Below the pieces are notes generated by a model. The model searched no databases and had not been told where the DNA came from. It was given only the letters and a program-made list of their open reading frames with translations. A DNA stretch of 54,652 nucleotides from CABQCM01 sp965145485. Lineage in GTDB: Bacteria > Bacillota > Clostridia > Oscillospirales > Acutalibacteraceae. Shown one piece after another: positions 22,549 to 30,707 of the stretch (positions are counted from its first letter, which is position 1; each line of letters begins with the position of its first letter). A program made the position numbers and the translations under genes. The stretch covers positions 1-54,652 of the forward strand of contig CBCTCU010000015.1 of NCBI GenBank assembly GCA_965145485.1, read 5' to 3'.

Positions 22549-23005
22549 GCGCTGCTCGGCGAGGTGATGACCCGCGTACCCGCACGGGCAAAGAGCCATG
22601 CCGCGCTGCGGGGGCGGAAAGGGTGCGGCCGGGCTCCCTTGAGATTGAATGCTATGGCTTGAATCCGGTATGTTTTTGTGGGTTGTTCTTAGGTTGCCAG
22701 CGAAAAGCCCGTCGTAGGAACCGGGGGACTCGGGATGGCGGCTCGGTCAAACGCCGAAATTTCGATAAATTTAAAACTTGTCCAGAATCAAAAGCCGTTG
22801 TCGGGCGGCAACCATGGGCTCTGGATTGGCCGAGCCCATCAAGACGGGAAAATCAGGGGGCAGGGGTATCTTGCCGCAGCCGGTGGCCTTGGTTTTCCCC
22901 GCATGCCGCCGGAGTATTGGAAGCTGGGTGCCTGCGTTGGCGGGGGCCGATGGCCCGCATGATGATCGCGGCCCTCGCGATGAAAAGAAAGGGTGTGGAA
23001 CGCTC
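22549..23005. other. Gene-free stretch before the LysR gene
   Basis: Frames across this part run into the LysR gene or are shadows without ribosome sites. I see no clear terminator for the MATE gene or promoter for the regulator. Confidence 0.4.
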
Positions 23006-23902
23006 GTGTATAATCCGCAACTGGAAACTTTCCTGTGCGTGGTGGAGGCGGGGAGCTTTAATAAGGCCGCCGAAAGGCTGTACATATCGCCGCCTGCCGT
23101 CATCAAGCAGGTCAATTCTTTGGAGGAGAGCTTGGGCTTGCAGCTTTTCACCCGCACCCACCGGGGACTGGCCTTGACCAAGGCCGGACAGTCCCTGGCT
23201 CAGGATGCGCGATATATCATCCAGTATTGCAAGGATTCGGTTACCCGGGCCAAAAATTCCATGCAGGAAAACGCGGATGTCATCCGCATTGGCACTTCGC
23301 CTATGACGCCGGCCCAGGTGCTGGTGGATTTGTGGCCAAAGCTGCAGGAAGAGTGCCCCGACATCAAGTTTCAACTCGTCCCCTTCGACAACACCCCCGA
23401 AAACGCGCGGGAGATTTTGGGCAACCTGGGGCAGAACATCGATGTGGTAGCGGGCATTTTCGATGAAACCATGCTGAAATTGCGCCAGTGCGCGGGGCTG
23501 GAGCTATCCAGGGAGCCCATCTGCTGCGCGGTGTCCGTCCACCACCGGCTGGCTCAGAAGGAGAAGCTGACCGTGCAGGATCTGTATGGGGAAAACCTGA
23601 TGCTCATGCGCCGGGATTGGAGCCATTATGTCGACCTGCTTCGCGACGACATCTGGAAAAATCATCCCCAGATTCACATCGTGGACTTTCATTTTTACGA
23701 CGTAGCGGCGTTCAACCAGTGCGAAAATCGGGGCTGCGTGCTCATGGCTGTGGAGAACTGGCGGTATGTGCACCCTCTTTTGAAGATCATGCCGGTGGAT
23801 TGGAATTATACCATCCCCTTTGGGCTGCTCCATGCGCCCGATCCCTCCCCGATTGTTGCGCGCTTTTTGCGTGCTGTGGAAAAGGTATCCACGGCGAGAT
23901 GA
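23006..23902 (+). CDS. LysR-family transcriptional regulator
   Basis: The 298-residue product, started at GTG 23006, has the usual LysR length. Residues ~1-60 form the winged helix-turn-helix (LETFLCVVEAGSFNKAAERLYISPPAVIKQVNSLEE, LFTRTHRGLALTKAGQ), and the rest is the two-lobed effector-binding domain (VIRIGTSPMTPAQVLVDLWPK..., YTIPFGLLHA near the end). It sits at the head of a run of redox genes and in the same direction as them. A hairpin and a promoter-like element shared with the aldo/keto reductase gene at 32155 lie just behind it, so these genes may form its regulon; that is inference. The effector is unknown. Confidence 0.92.
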   Translation: MYNPQLETFLCVVEAGSFNKAAERLYISPPAVIKQVNSLEESLGLQLFTRTHRGLALTKAGQSLAQDARYIIQYCKDSVTRAKNSMQENADVIRIGTSPMTPAQVLVDLWPKLQEECPDIKFQLVPFDNTPENAREILGNLGQNIDVVAGIFDETMLKLRQCAGLELSREPICCAVSVHHRLAQKEKLTVQDLYGENLMLMRRDWSHYVDLLRDDIWKNHPQIHIVDFHFYDVAAFNQCENRGCVLMAVENWRYVHPLLKIMPVDWNYTIPFGLLHAPDPSPIVARFLRAVEKVSTAR

Positions 23903-23941
23903 GCCTTTGACTGTTAACCATATCGTATATACTGCATAACA

Positions 23942-23985
23942 AATCGAGACTTCTTATGGAGTCTCGGTTTTTTTATAATAGAGGC
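23942..23985 (+). promoter_or_regulatory. Shared 44-nt promoter element, copy 1 (with hairpin)
   Basis: AATCGAGACTTC..ATGGA, then a TATAAT (23974-23979) and AGAGGC, aligns without gaps to 32094-32137. Here CGAGACT also pairs with AGTCTCG and runs into seven T, so the same stretch could terminate the LysR transcript. It precedes the lipoprotein hydrolase gene by 29 nt. Confidence 0.6.
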
Positions 23986-24014
23986 AGTCAAACAGAGAGG
24001 ACGGGTGAGGACAA

Positions 24015-25040
24015 GTGAAAAAGAGAACCATCCTCGCCGCCGTGCTCTGCATGGCGCTTTGCCTGACCGCATGCAACGGTGGGTCGTCTCAAAGCGGCGC
24101 TATGCAATCGGCAGCCGGCGGCCGGCAGGAGTCGGGAGATGATACCATGCGGGAGGCATCCAATGCTACCGCTCCCTACACGGCTCAGACCAGCATACAG
24201 GCCGTCATCCACGACCCTGCGTTCGGGGAATACGGACGGCTGATTTTCCCAGTGGACAGCGGCTATTATGGCGGCGATACCCTGGGGAACCTGCGCCTGA
24301 CCTGGTATAACAACATCGACCCGGATAAAACGGTGGAGATTGCCAACTACCTCAAAGAACACGCCGAAGCAGGCGACAGAGTGTTTTATGATATCTACAC
24401 CGAGGAGGAAAAAAACGCCGATCCGGAGAAGGAGGACACGGGGCTGTTTTTCTTTCGTGGTGAGCCGGGGGCGCGGTTTGCCGTGTGCAACGCAGGCGGG
24501 GGCTTCGCCTACGTAGGCGCCATGCAGGACAGCTTCCCCCACGCGCTGGAATTGTCCAAGCGGGGCTACAACGCTTTTGCGTTGATCTACCGTCCCGGCG
24601 CCCAAACCGCCTGCGAAGATCTGGCCCGCGCCATCCGCTTCATTTTCGAGCACGCGGAGGAGCTGGAGGTGGATACCGACTGCTATTCCCTCTGGGGCGG
24701 TTCCGCGGGCGGAAGGATGGCGGCATGGCTGGGCTCTTACGGGCCGGCTGCTTTCGGCGGTGACGACCTGCCCCGGCCCGGAGCGGTGATCATGCAATAT
24801 ACCGGACATTCCGATTATACCGAAAACGATCCGCCCACCTTTGCCTGTGTAGGGGAAAACGACGGCATCGCTTCCTGGCGCTCCATGCAGCGGCGCATCG
24901 AGGCGCTGGATGCTCTGGGGATTCCCACCGAGTTTCACCACTATCCGGGATTGGGCCATGGCTTTGGGCTGGGAAGCGGCACCGCGGCCGAAGGATGGTT
25001 GGATCAGGCGGTCGCCTTCTGGCAGTCGCAAATGGTGTAA
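24015..25040 (+). CDS. Lipoprotein alpha/beta hydrolase (BD-FAE-type esterase)
   Basis: The 341-residue protein has a lipoprotein signal peptide (lipobox LTAC), a Ser/Gly-rich spacer and an alpha/beta hydrolase domain from about residue 140. The oxyanion region (NAGGGFAYVG), nucleophile elbow WGGSAGGRMA, acid residue region CVGENDGIA and late histidine GLGHGFGLG make a plausible Ser-Asp-His triad. The layout fits the BD-FAE/lipase-like family of deacetylating esterases. It would act outside the membrane. It heads the redox region behind the shared promoter element and is followed 35 nt later by an alcohol dehydrogenase. A related hydrolase domain occurs in the gene at 29030. Substrate unknown, possibly an acetylated sugar or an ester. 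Confidence 0.85.
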   Translation: MKKRTILAAVLCMALCLTACNGGSSQSGAMQSAAGGRQESGDDTMREASNATAPYTAQTSIQAVIHDPAFGEYGRLIFPVDSGYYGGDTLGNLRLTWYNNIDPDKTVEIANYLKEHAEAGDRVFYDIYTEEEKNADPEKEDTGLFFFRGEPGARFAVCNAGGGFAYVGAMQDSFPHALELSKRGYNAFALIYRPGAQTACEDLARAIRFIFEHAEELEVDTDCYSLWGGSAGGRMAAWLGSYGPAAFGGDDLPRPGAVIMQYTGHSDYTENDPPTFACVGENDGIASWRSMQRRIEALDALGIPTEFHHYPGLGHGFGLGSGTAAEGWLDQAVAFWQSQMV

Positions 25041-25075
25041 CCTTATTTTTGACCCTATGGAAAGGAAGCCTTTGT

Positions 25076-26242
25076 ATGAACAACTTTATCTTTCAAAACG
25101 CCACCAAGGTCTATTTTGGAAAGGGATGCGTCAAGGAATACCTTGCCTGCCTGACCAAGAGGGCCTCGACCGTCCTGTTGGCCTATGGCGGCGGCTCCAT
25201 CCGGCGCAACGGCGTCTATGACGAGGTCGTCGGTATCTTAAAGGAGGAGGGGAAAACCATCGTGGAATTTTCCGATATTATGGCCAACCCCACCTATGCC
25301 AAGGTACAGCAGGGCGCCACTCTGGCCAGGGAAAAGGGGGTGGATATGATCCTCGCCGTTGGCGGCGGCAGCGTGATGGACTGCTGCAAGGCGGTTTCCC
25401 TGGCCGCCCGTTACGACGGCGACATCTGGGAGGATTTCTGGGCGCGCCCCGGCGTCATAGAGACCGAGCCCCTGCCGGTGGGCGCCATCGTCACGGTGGC
25501 CGGCACCGGCAGCGAGTGCAACGGCGGCGCCGTCATCACCAACGAGGAGAAAAAGGTCAAAACCGGCCGCGATTATCCCAAGCTCAACCCGAGGTTTGCC
25601 CTGATGGACCCCACCTACACCTACTCGGTGCCAAAGGGGCAGATGGTTTCAGGCGGTTTTGATATTCTCTCGCACATCATGGAAACCTATTTCAGCGAAC
25701 CGGATGAGGACAATGTTTCCGACGACATCATGGAGGCGCTGATGAAGAGCGTCATCCGCAACCTGCGGGCCGCCATAGAGAATCCCGAGGATTACACTGC
25801 CCGCAGCAACCTGATGTGGGATTCCACCATGGCGGAAAACCGCATCATCAAAATGGGCAAGCGGTGCGACTTTGAGTGCCACAACATGGAGCATCAGCTC
25901 GGGGCGTACACCAACTGCAACCACGGCTGCGGCCTGGCGGTGCTGCATCCGGTTTATTACCGCCATATCTATCGGGACGGCCTGGCGAAATTCGTCCGGT
26001 TCGCCGAAAACGTCTGGGGCATCCCAAGGGAGGGGAAAACCGACGACGCGCTGGCCAGAGCCGGGATCGACGCCCTGGCGGCCTTTATCGAGGAGATCGG
26101 CCTGCCCACCACCTTAAGGGAGCTGGGCGTGACCGACCGGTCGCAGCTCAAAGAGATCGCCGATTCCTGCGGCATCTCGGCGGGCAGCTACCGGAAAATG
26201 ACCCAGGATGAAATTCTGAACATCTTCCTGGAATGCTTTTAA
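25076..26242 (+). CDS. Iron-containing alcohol dehydrogenase (BdhA/YqhD-like)
   Basis: These 388 residues start at ATG 25076 with AAAGGAAG upstream; longer in-frame starts have no ribosome site. The N-terminal nucleotide-binding part has ILAVGGGSVMDCCKAV, and metal-binding histidines occur in GFDILSHIMETYF, ECHNMEHQLGAY and NCNHGCGLAVLHP, the usual Fe-ADH pattern. The family interconverts aldehydes or ketones and alcohols with NAD(P)H; YqhD/BdhA members are NADPH-dependent and detoxify reactive aldehydes or make butanol. Neighbouring aldo/keto reductases and flavodoxins support a role in carbonyl or redox stress. It is cytoplasmic and probably cotranscribed with the preceding lipoprotein gene. 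Confidence 0.93.
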   Translation: MNNFIFQNATKVYFGKGCVKEYLACLTKRASTVLLAYGGGSIRRNGVYDEVVGILKEEGKTIVEFSDIMANPTYAKVQQGATLAREKGVDMILAVGGGSVMDCCKAVSLAARYDGDIWEDFWARPGVIETEPLPVGAIVTVAGTGSECNGGAVITNEEKKVKTGRDYPKLNPRFALMDPTYTYSVPKGQMVSGGFDILSHIMETYFSEPDEDNVSDDIMEALMKSVIRNLRAAIENPEDYTARSNLMWDSTMAENRIIKMGKRCDFECHNMEHQLGAYTNCNHGCGLAVLHPVYYRHIYRDGLAKFVRFAENVWGIPREGKTDDALARAGIDALAAFIEEIGLPTTLRELGVTDRSQLKEIADSCGISAGSYRKMTQDEILNIFLECF

Positions 26243-26382
26243 TCCTTAAGGGACGGCGTCATTACCAACGGCGACGAAAACCAAGGAGTTGGACGCCGCC
26301 CTCGGTTTGCCGTTTGCCCTGTTTTTAGCGGCCCCTCTGGGGTATCCACCCTACGATTCTATGATATGAGGAGGATTTTGAT

Positions 26383-27441
26383 GTGAAAAAGGCCATTGCG
26401 CTATTCTTGTCTCTCATGATGGTGTTGGGCCTTGCGGCCTGTGGGGATCAGTCGGCGGGCCAAACGGGAGCTTTGTTGGAATCCTCTCAATCGGTAGCTT
26501 CCAGCAACCCGGAGGCCTCGGCTGAATCCACAAACTCGGGCAGTCCCCAGGACGCCGAAGGGGGGATAGAGGCGACCGATTCGGCCGAATCCGATCTCCT
26601 TTCCTCTTGGCAAAACCAGTCCCTTCCCTCAAGCACGACCACCAGCTTAGCCGCGACGCATTCCACCCCTTCATCCCGTGCGCAAGAACCCGCCGTCTCT
26701 GTGCCGGAGCAGCTTTCGGAACCCAGCCCGGGCACGGTCGAGTCGAGCGAATCGGGAGCGAACCCCGGCAGCCAGGCCGTTTCGGTCGTCTCCACATCCA
26801 GCGGCCAGACCACATCGGTGGTCTCTACCTCCAGCCAAGCGACTCCATCGTCCGAGCCACCCACTGCGTCCCGTCCGCAGGCGCCTGTTTCCTCGCAAAC
26901 GCCCGTTTCCTCACAAGCCCCTGACCCGGTAGAATCCATACCCCCGGCGCCGGATCGATCCAAGGTCCTGGTGGTTTACTTTTCGGCAACAGGGAATACG
27001 GCAGAAGCAGCGCAAGCCATAGCCGCGGCAACCGGCGCCGATCTTTTTGAACTGGTACCGACCGACCCATACACGAGCGCCGATCTCAATTGGACGGACG
27101 ATGACAGCCGCGTGGTTTACGAGCACGATCATCCGCAGGAGCGGAATGTGGAGCTGGTGGCGGACCGTGTGGACCATTGGGATGAGTATGATGTCGTCTT
27201 CATCGGCTATCCTATCTGGTGGGGCATCGCCGCCTGGCCGGTGGATACCTTTGTCGAAGCCAACGATTTCACCGGGAAAAGGGTGATTCCCTTTTGTACA
27301 TCCTCCAGCTCGGGGCTGGGGGAGAGCGGCGAACTTCTGGCGCAGGCAGCCGGAACCGGCGACTGGCTGGAGGGCCGGAGGTTTTCCTCCAATGTGTCGG
27401 AATCTGCGATACAAGATTGGATCGATAGTCTTAATTTATAA
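26383..27441 (+). CDS. Surface-anchored flavodoxin lipoprotein with long Ser/Thr/Pro linker
   Basis: The 352-residue protein starts at GTG 26383, 8 nt after GAGGAGG. The signal peptide ends in lipobox LAAC. Residues ~20-190 are a low-complexity Ser/Thr/Pro/Gln spacer with repeated SSQ.P.SS motifs. The C-terminal ~160 residues are a flavodoxin domain of the Flavodoxin_4 type: phosphate-loop VVYFSATGNTAEAAQAI, then DVVFIGYPIWWGIAAWPVDTF and PFCTSSSSGLGESG. Flavodoxins are normally cytoplasmic FMN carriers; this one should be tethered outside the membrane. It is the first of three tandem paralogs. Function outside the cell is unknown; an electron-transfer or extracellular reductase role is the simplest reading. 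Confidence 0.9.
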   Translation: MKKAIALFLSLMMVLGLAACGDQSAGQTGALLESSQSVASSNPEASAESTNSGSPQDAEGGIEATDSAESDLLSSWQNQSLPSSTTTSLAATHSTPSSRAQEPAVSVPEQLSEPSPGTVESSESGANPGSQAVSVVSTSSGQTTSVVSTSSQATPSSEPPTASRPQAPVSSQTPVSSQAPDPVESIPPAPDRSKVLVVYFSATGNTAEAAQAIAAATGADLFELVPTDPYTSADLNWTDDDSRVVYEHDHPQERNVELVADRVDHWDEYDVVFIGYPIWWGIAAWPVDTFVEANDFTGKRVIPFCTSSSSGLGESGELLAQAAGTGDWLEGRRFSSNVSESAIQDWIDSLNL

Positions 27442-27456
27442 AGGAGCGTGTCAGTC

Positions 27457-28128
27457 ATGAAAAAATTAACCGCATTTTTGCTCAGCTGCATTATGGTTTT
27501 GAGCTTTGCCGCCTGTAGCGGCGAGAGGACGCCGTCTACCTCGAATCCGTCGGATTCGTCCGCATCGGGGAACGCTTCCTCCTCTGTGCCGTCGGAGGGC
27601 TCCTCTCAGCCGGATGGCTCGCAAACTGCATCCCCGGCGCAAACCGGAAACACCCTGGTGGTCTATTTTTCCGCTACCGGCAATACCGAAGAGGCGGCAA
27701 ACCACATCGCCAGGATCACCGGCGGCGACCTGTTTGAGCTCGAACCGGCCGACCCCTATACCAGCGAGGACCTCAACTATAACAACCCGGACAGCCGTGT
27801 CTCTCAGGAGCATGAAAATGAGGACCTGCGCGACGTCGAGCTGACCGCCGACACGGTCGACCAGTGGGAGGATTATGACACCGTCTTTATCGGCTATCCC
27901 ATCTGGTGGGGGATTGCCGCTTGGCCGGTGGATACCTTTGTCGAGGCCAACGATTTTACCGGCAAAACCGTCATCCCCTTCTGCACTTCCGCCAGCTCCG
28001 GGCTGGGCGAAAGCGGGGAGCTTCTCGCTGAAATGGCCGGTACCGGAAACTGGCTGGAGGGTCAGCGGTTCCGCTCCAGCGTCAGCGAGGCGGATGTGCA
28101 GTCCTGGCTTGACGGGCTGAGCCTGTGA
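27457..28128 (+). CDS. Surface-anchored flavodoxin lipoprotein (second of three)
   Basis: The 223-residue product starts at ATG 27457 after AAGGAG, 15 nt behind the previous gene. It has lipobox FAAC, a Ser-rich spacer of about 45 residues and a flavodoxin domain very close to that of the preceding protein: VVYFSATGNTEEAANHIA, FIGYPIWWGIAAWPVDTF, PFCTSASSGLGESGELL. The near-identical cores and different linkers point to a tandem duplication. Acts outside the membrane with bound FMN if the signal peptide is used. Confidence 0.9.
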   Translation: MKKLTAFLLSCIMVLSFAACSGERTPSTSNPSDSSASGNASSSVPSEGSSQPDGSQTASPAQTGNTLVVYFSATGNTEEAANHIARITGGDLFELEPADPYTSEDLNYNNPDSRVSQEHENEDLRDVELTADTVDQWEDYDTVFIGYPIWWGIAAWPVDTFVEANDFTGKTVIPFCTSASSGLGESGELLAEMAGTGNWLEGQRFRSSVSEADVQSWLDGLSL

Positions 28129-28156
28129 CCATAGCATGCCAAGGAGGGCTGATCCA

Positions 28157-28891
28157 ATGAAACGAATGCTGCTGATTTGCCTGGCTTTCATCCTGACGCT
28201 CGGCCTGGCCTCGTGTAGCGAGGAAACGTCCGGCTCGTCCTCATCGTCGCCGCTGGCCTCCTCTGGCGGGCCGTCGGAGTCCCAAAACTCTGAAAATGGG
28301 CCCGCCGCTGAGACCGGCGGGGAAGCGCAAAAGACAGACGCGTCCAATATCCTCATCGCTTATTTCACCATGCCGGAGGATGTGGATACCAGCGGGGTGG
28401 ACGCCGTTGCCGGAGCAAGCATTGTGGTGAGCGACGGCGAGGTCATGGGAAACGTAGAGTATATGGCCAGTGTCATTCAGGAAACCATAGGAGGATATCT
28501 GTTCCGAATCGAAACGGTGCAGTCCTATCCGCTCGATCACGACCCCCTGGTAGACCAGGCGGCTCAGGAGCAGGAGGAGGACGCGCGGCCCGAGCTTGCC
28601 ACCCATGTGGAAAATCCCGATCAGTACGATACCGTTATCCTGGGCTACCCCAACTGGTGGGGGGACATGCCACAGGCGGTGTATACCTTTTTGGAGGAAT
28701 ACGATTTCGCTGGAAAGACCATCATCCCCTTTTGTCCTCACGGCGGCAGCGGCATTTCACGAACCGAACGCACCATAGCCCAACTACAACCGGGCGCTAC
28801 CGTCCGTGAAGATGGCCTGGCCATCGCACGCGGCAACGTGGCCGGCAGCGCAGGGCAGGTGGCCGCCTGGGCACAAGGCCTGGGGCTATAG
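28157..28891 (+). CDS. Surface-anchored flavodoxin-like lipoprotein (third of three, diverged)
   Basis: This 244-residue product starts at ATG 28157, with AAGGAGG 9 nt upstream. It has lipobox LASC, a short Ser-rich spacer and a flavodoxin_4-like domain that differs from the first two: the loop reads IAYFTMPEDVDTSGVDAVAG in place of YFSATGNT and has an insertion before the first helix. The later segments VILGYPNWWGDMPQAVYTF and PFCPHGGSGISRTE are well kept, as in the family subgroup that lacks the classical phosphate loop. It may bind FMN more weakly or differently. Confidence 0.87.
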   Translation: MKRMLLICLAFILTLGLASCSEETSGSSSSSPLASSGGPSESQNSENGPAAETGGEAQKTDASNILIAYFTMPEDVDTSGVDAVAGASIVVSDGEVMGNVEYMASVIQETIGGYLFRIETVQSYPLDHDPLVDQAAQEQEEDARPELATHVENPDQYDTVILGYPNWWGDMPQAVYTFLEEYDFAGKTIIPFCPHGGSGISRTERTIAQLQPGATVREDGLAIARGNVAGSAGQVAAWAQGLGL

Positions 28892-29029
28892 GGCAAAGCA
28901 AGGCGAAAGGCAACCGTTTAAGCGTTTGATTGATAAAGGATAGCGGTCATCCATTTTTCCGACCAATAAGCATGCCAAACCAGCTTGTGGACCGACGAGC
29001 CGGGGGATAAGCGAAAAGAGGCGGTCTGT

Positions 29030-30412
29030 ATCAAAAAGATTCTTGCCATACTATTGGCTTTCGCCATGGGGTGTGGTCTGGCCGCGTGCGGCGAGGTTCG
29101 GGAGCCCGCACCCCAACCGGCCGGCACGGCCTCCGGCGAAACGGCGGGGGGCGCACAGCAGGGGCAGGCCAATGTCCGAATTGCCTACGCGCCGTCGCAG
29201 GACGCATCCGTGGCACAGGCGGCTACCCTGCTGGAAGAAACGGTTGGGGGCGATTTGTTCCGAATCGAAGAGGGGGCTCGGGGGGATTTTTCCTTATGTG
29301 AATTCATTCTGTTGGGATTTGAGGCCGAAAACAATAGCCTGCCGGAAGTCGTTCGCCGTTTTCTCGAGGAGAACGATTTCGGCGCAAAAACCATCTTCCC
29401 CTTTGTCGCCGGCAAGGGAAACGACGCCGGCTCCATTTTTGCCGCCATTTCTCAGCTACAGCCCGGCGCGCTGTTGGGGGGCAGCGCCCTGCTGTTGAGC
29501 GCGGAAACCAGCGAGGGGGATATCACGTCCTGGGCCCGGGGGCTTGACCTGTCGGATACGGCCTTTGTCCCACTGGACGGCGAGGGCAATACGGTGGCGA
29601 CCGCCAAAGTGACGCCCGACAGCCAGCAGGTGCTCTATCTCTGGGAGGAGGATAACGCGCCCGCCGTCACCGAATACACCACCAATCATGGCGGCTATTC
29701 CGACGACCCGGATTTTCGCCCCTACCTTACCAGCTTTCCGGTACCCGAGGGGGTCGAGGTCAAGGGGGCGGTGCTCATTTGCCCCGGCGGCGCTTTCCAG
29801 TTCCGCAGCGACCAACCGGAGGGGGTGGATGTGGCCGAGGCGCTCAGTCGGCTGGGATACCAGAGCTTTGTGGTGGATTACCGCCTGCGCCCTTATACCC
29901 AGCAGGAGGGGGCGCTCGATTTGGCCCGGGCCGTGCGGTTTGTGCGCGCCCACGCGGATGAATACGGCATTGACCAGGCGGACATCGCCGTGATGGGCTT
30001 CTCAGCCGGGGGAATATTGAGCGGAGAGATGCTGCTCAATTTTGACGGGGCGGTAAACGGGACGGCGTTGGATTCGGACTATCGCCCCGACGCGCTCGAC
30101 GCGGTTTCGGCCGACGCCGCTGCCTGCGGGATGATCTATTCCTTTTATGGCCGGCTGAGCGTGGGCACTACCGATGTGGAGCTGCTGCGCGGCGGTAATC
30201 TGCCTCCCACCTTTTACTGTTATGGAACCCGCGATCCGTTTTACAACCAGTTTCTTGCCAACGCCGATGCGGCGGAGGAGGCCGGCGTCGCCGTGGAGCG
30301 GCTTGAGTTGGAGGATATGCCCCACGGCTTCGGCGCCCGGGGAGGATGGATCCCTGCCTATGATGCGTGGCTGACACGGGTCTTTCAGGGCGACGAAACA
30401 GCCCGCGGATGA
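29030..30412 (+). CDS. Lipoprotein: degenerate flavodoxin domain fused to an alpha/beta hydrolase (start codon uncertain)
   Basis: About 460 residues. The natural start is probably the ATC at 29030: it lies 5 nt after a GAGGCGG ribosome site and is followed by KKILAILLAFAMGCGLAAC, a typical lipoprotein signal with lipobox LAAC. No ATG, GTG or TTG is nearby in frame; the only upstream option is TTG 28985, which has no ribosome site. Residues ~45-175 keep the later half of the flavodoxin fold (FRRFLEENDFGAKTIFPFVAG, ISQLQPGALLGG) but have lost the phosphate loop and the GYPxWW segment, so FMN binding is doubtful. Residues ~215-460 are an alpha/beta hydrolase (VLICPGGAFQFRS, MGFSAGGILSGEML, CYGTRDPF, DMPHGFGARGG) with Ser, Asp and His in place. 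It extends the flavodoxin series and echoes the hydrolase at 24015. Confidence 0.83.
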   Translation: MKKILAILLAFAMGCGLAACGEVREPAPQPAGTASGETAGGAQQGQANVRIAYAPSQDASVAQAATLLEETVGGDLFRIEEGARGDFSLCEFILLGFEAENNSLPEVVRRFLEENDFGAKTIFPFVAGKGNDAGSIFAAISQLQPGALLGGSALLLSAETSEGDITSWARGLDLSDTAFVPLDGEGNTVATAKVTPDSQQVLYLWEEDNAPAVTEYTTNHGGYSDDPDFRPYLTSFPVPEGVEVKGAVLICPGGAFQFRSDQPEGVDVAEALSRLGYQSFVVDYRLRPYTQQEGALDLARAVRFVRAHADEYGIDQADIAVMGFSAGGILSGEMLLNFDGAVNGTALDSDYRPDALDAVSADAAACGMIYSFYGRLSVGTTDVELLRGGNLPPTFYCYGTRDPFYNQFLANADAAEEAGVAVERLELEDMPHGFGARGGWIPAYDAWLTRVFQGDETARG

Positions 30413-30707
30413 GCGGGGGAGAAAGCCGCCGTCGCCACCGATGCACCCCCCTTCCCCGCCCGTAAAAGTGGCGGGGGAGTCGTTGCGTCCCTCATGAAAA
30501 AAGGGCAACGCGCTTGGCCGGCCCCCCGTGTGGGATGGGGGCTTGCCGTTCACGCAGGGGCCGTAAAGCAATGGCGACGCCGGCGGATATCGTTTCGCGC
30601 CTCTTGCGATCGTGTTGGGACATTCTCTTTTGGGCCTAAGCGGGTCCCCGGTTTCGCCGGGGGCCTTGCCGGCTTGTATGGCAAAGAAAGAAGGAAATGA
30701 AATCGAA
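30413..30707. other. Spacer before the third MATE gene
   Basis: No gene seen; only shadow frames. Nothing recognisable as terminator or promoter. Confidence 0.35.
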
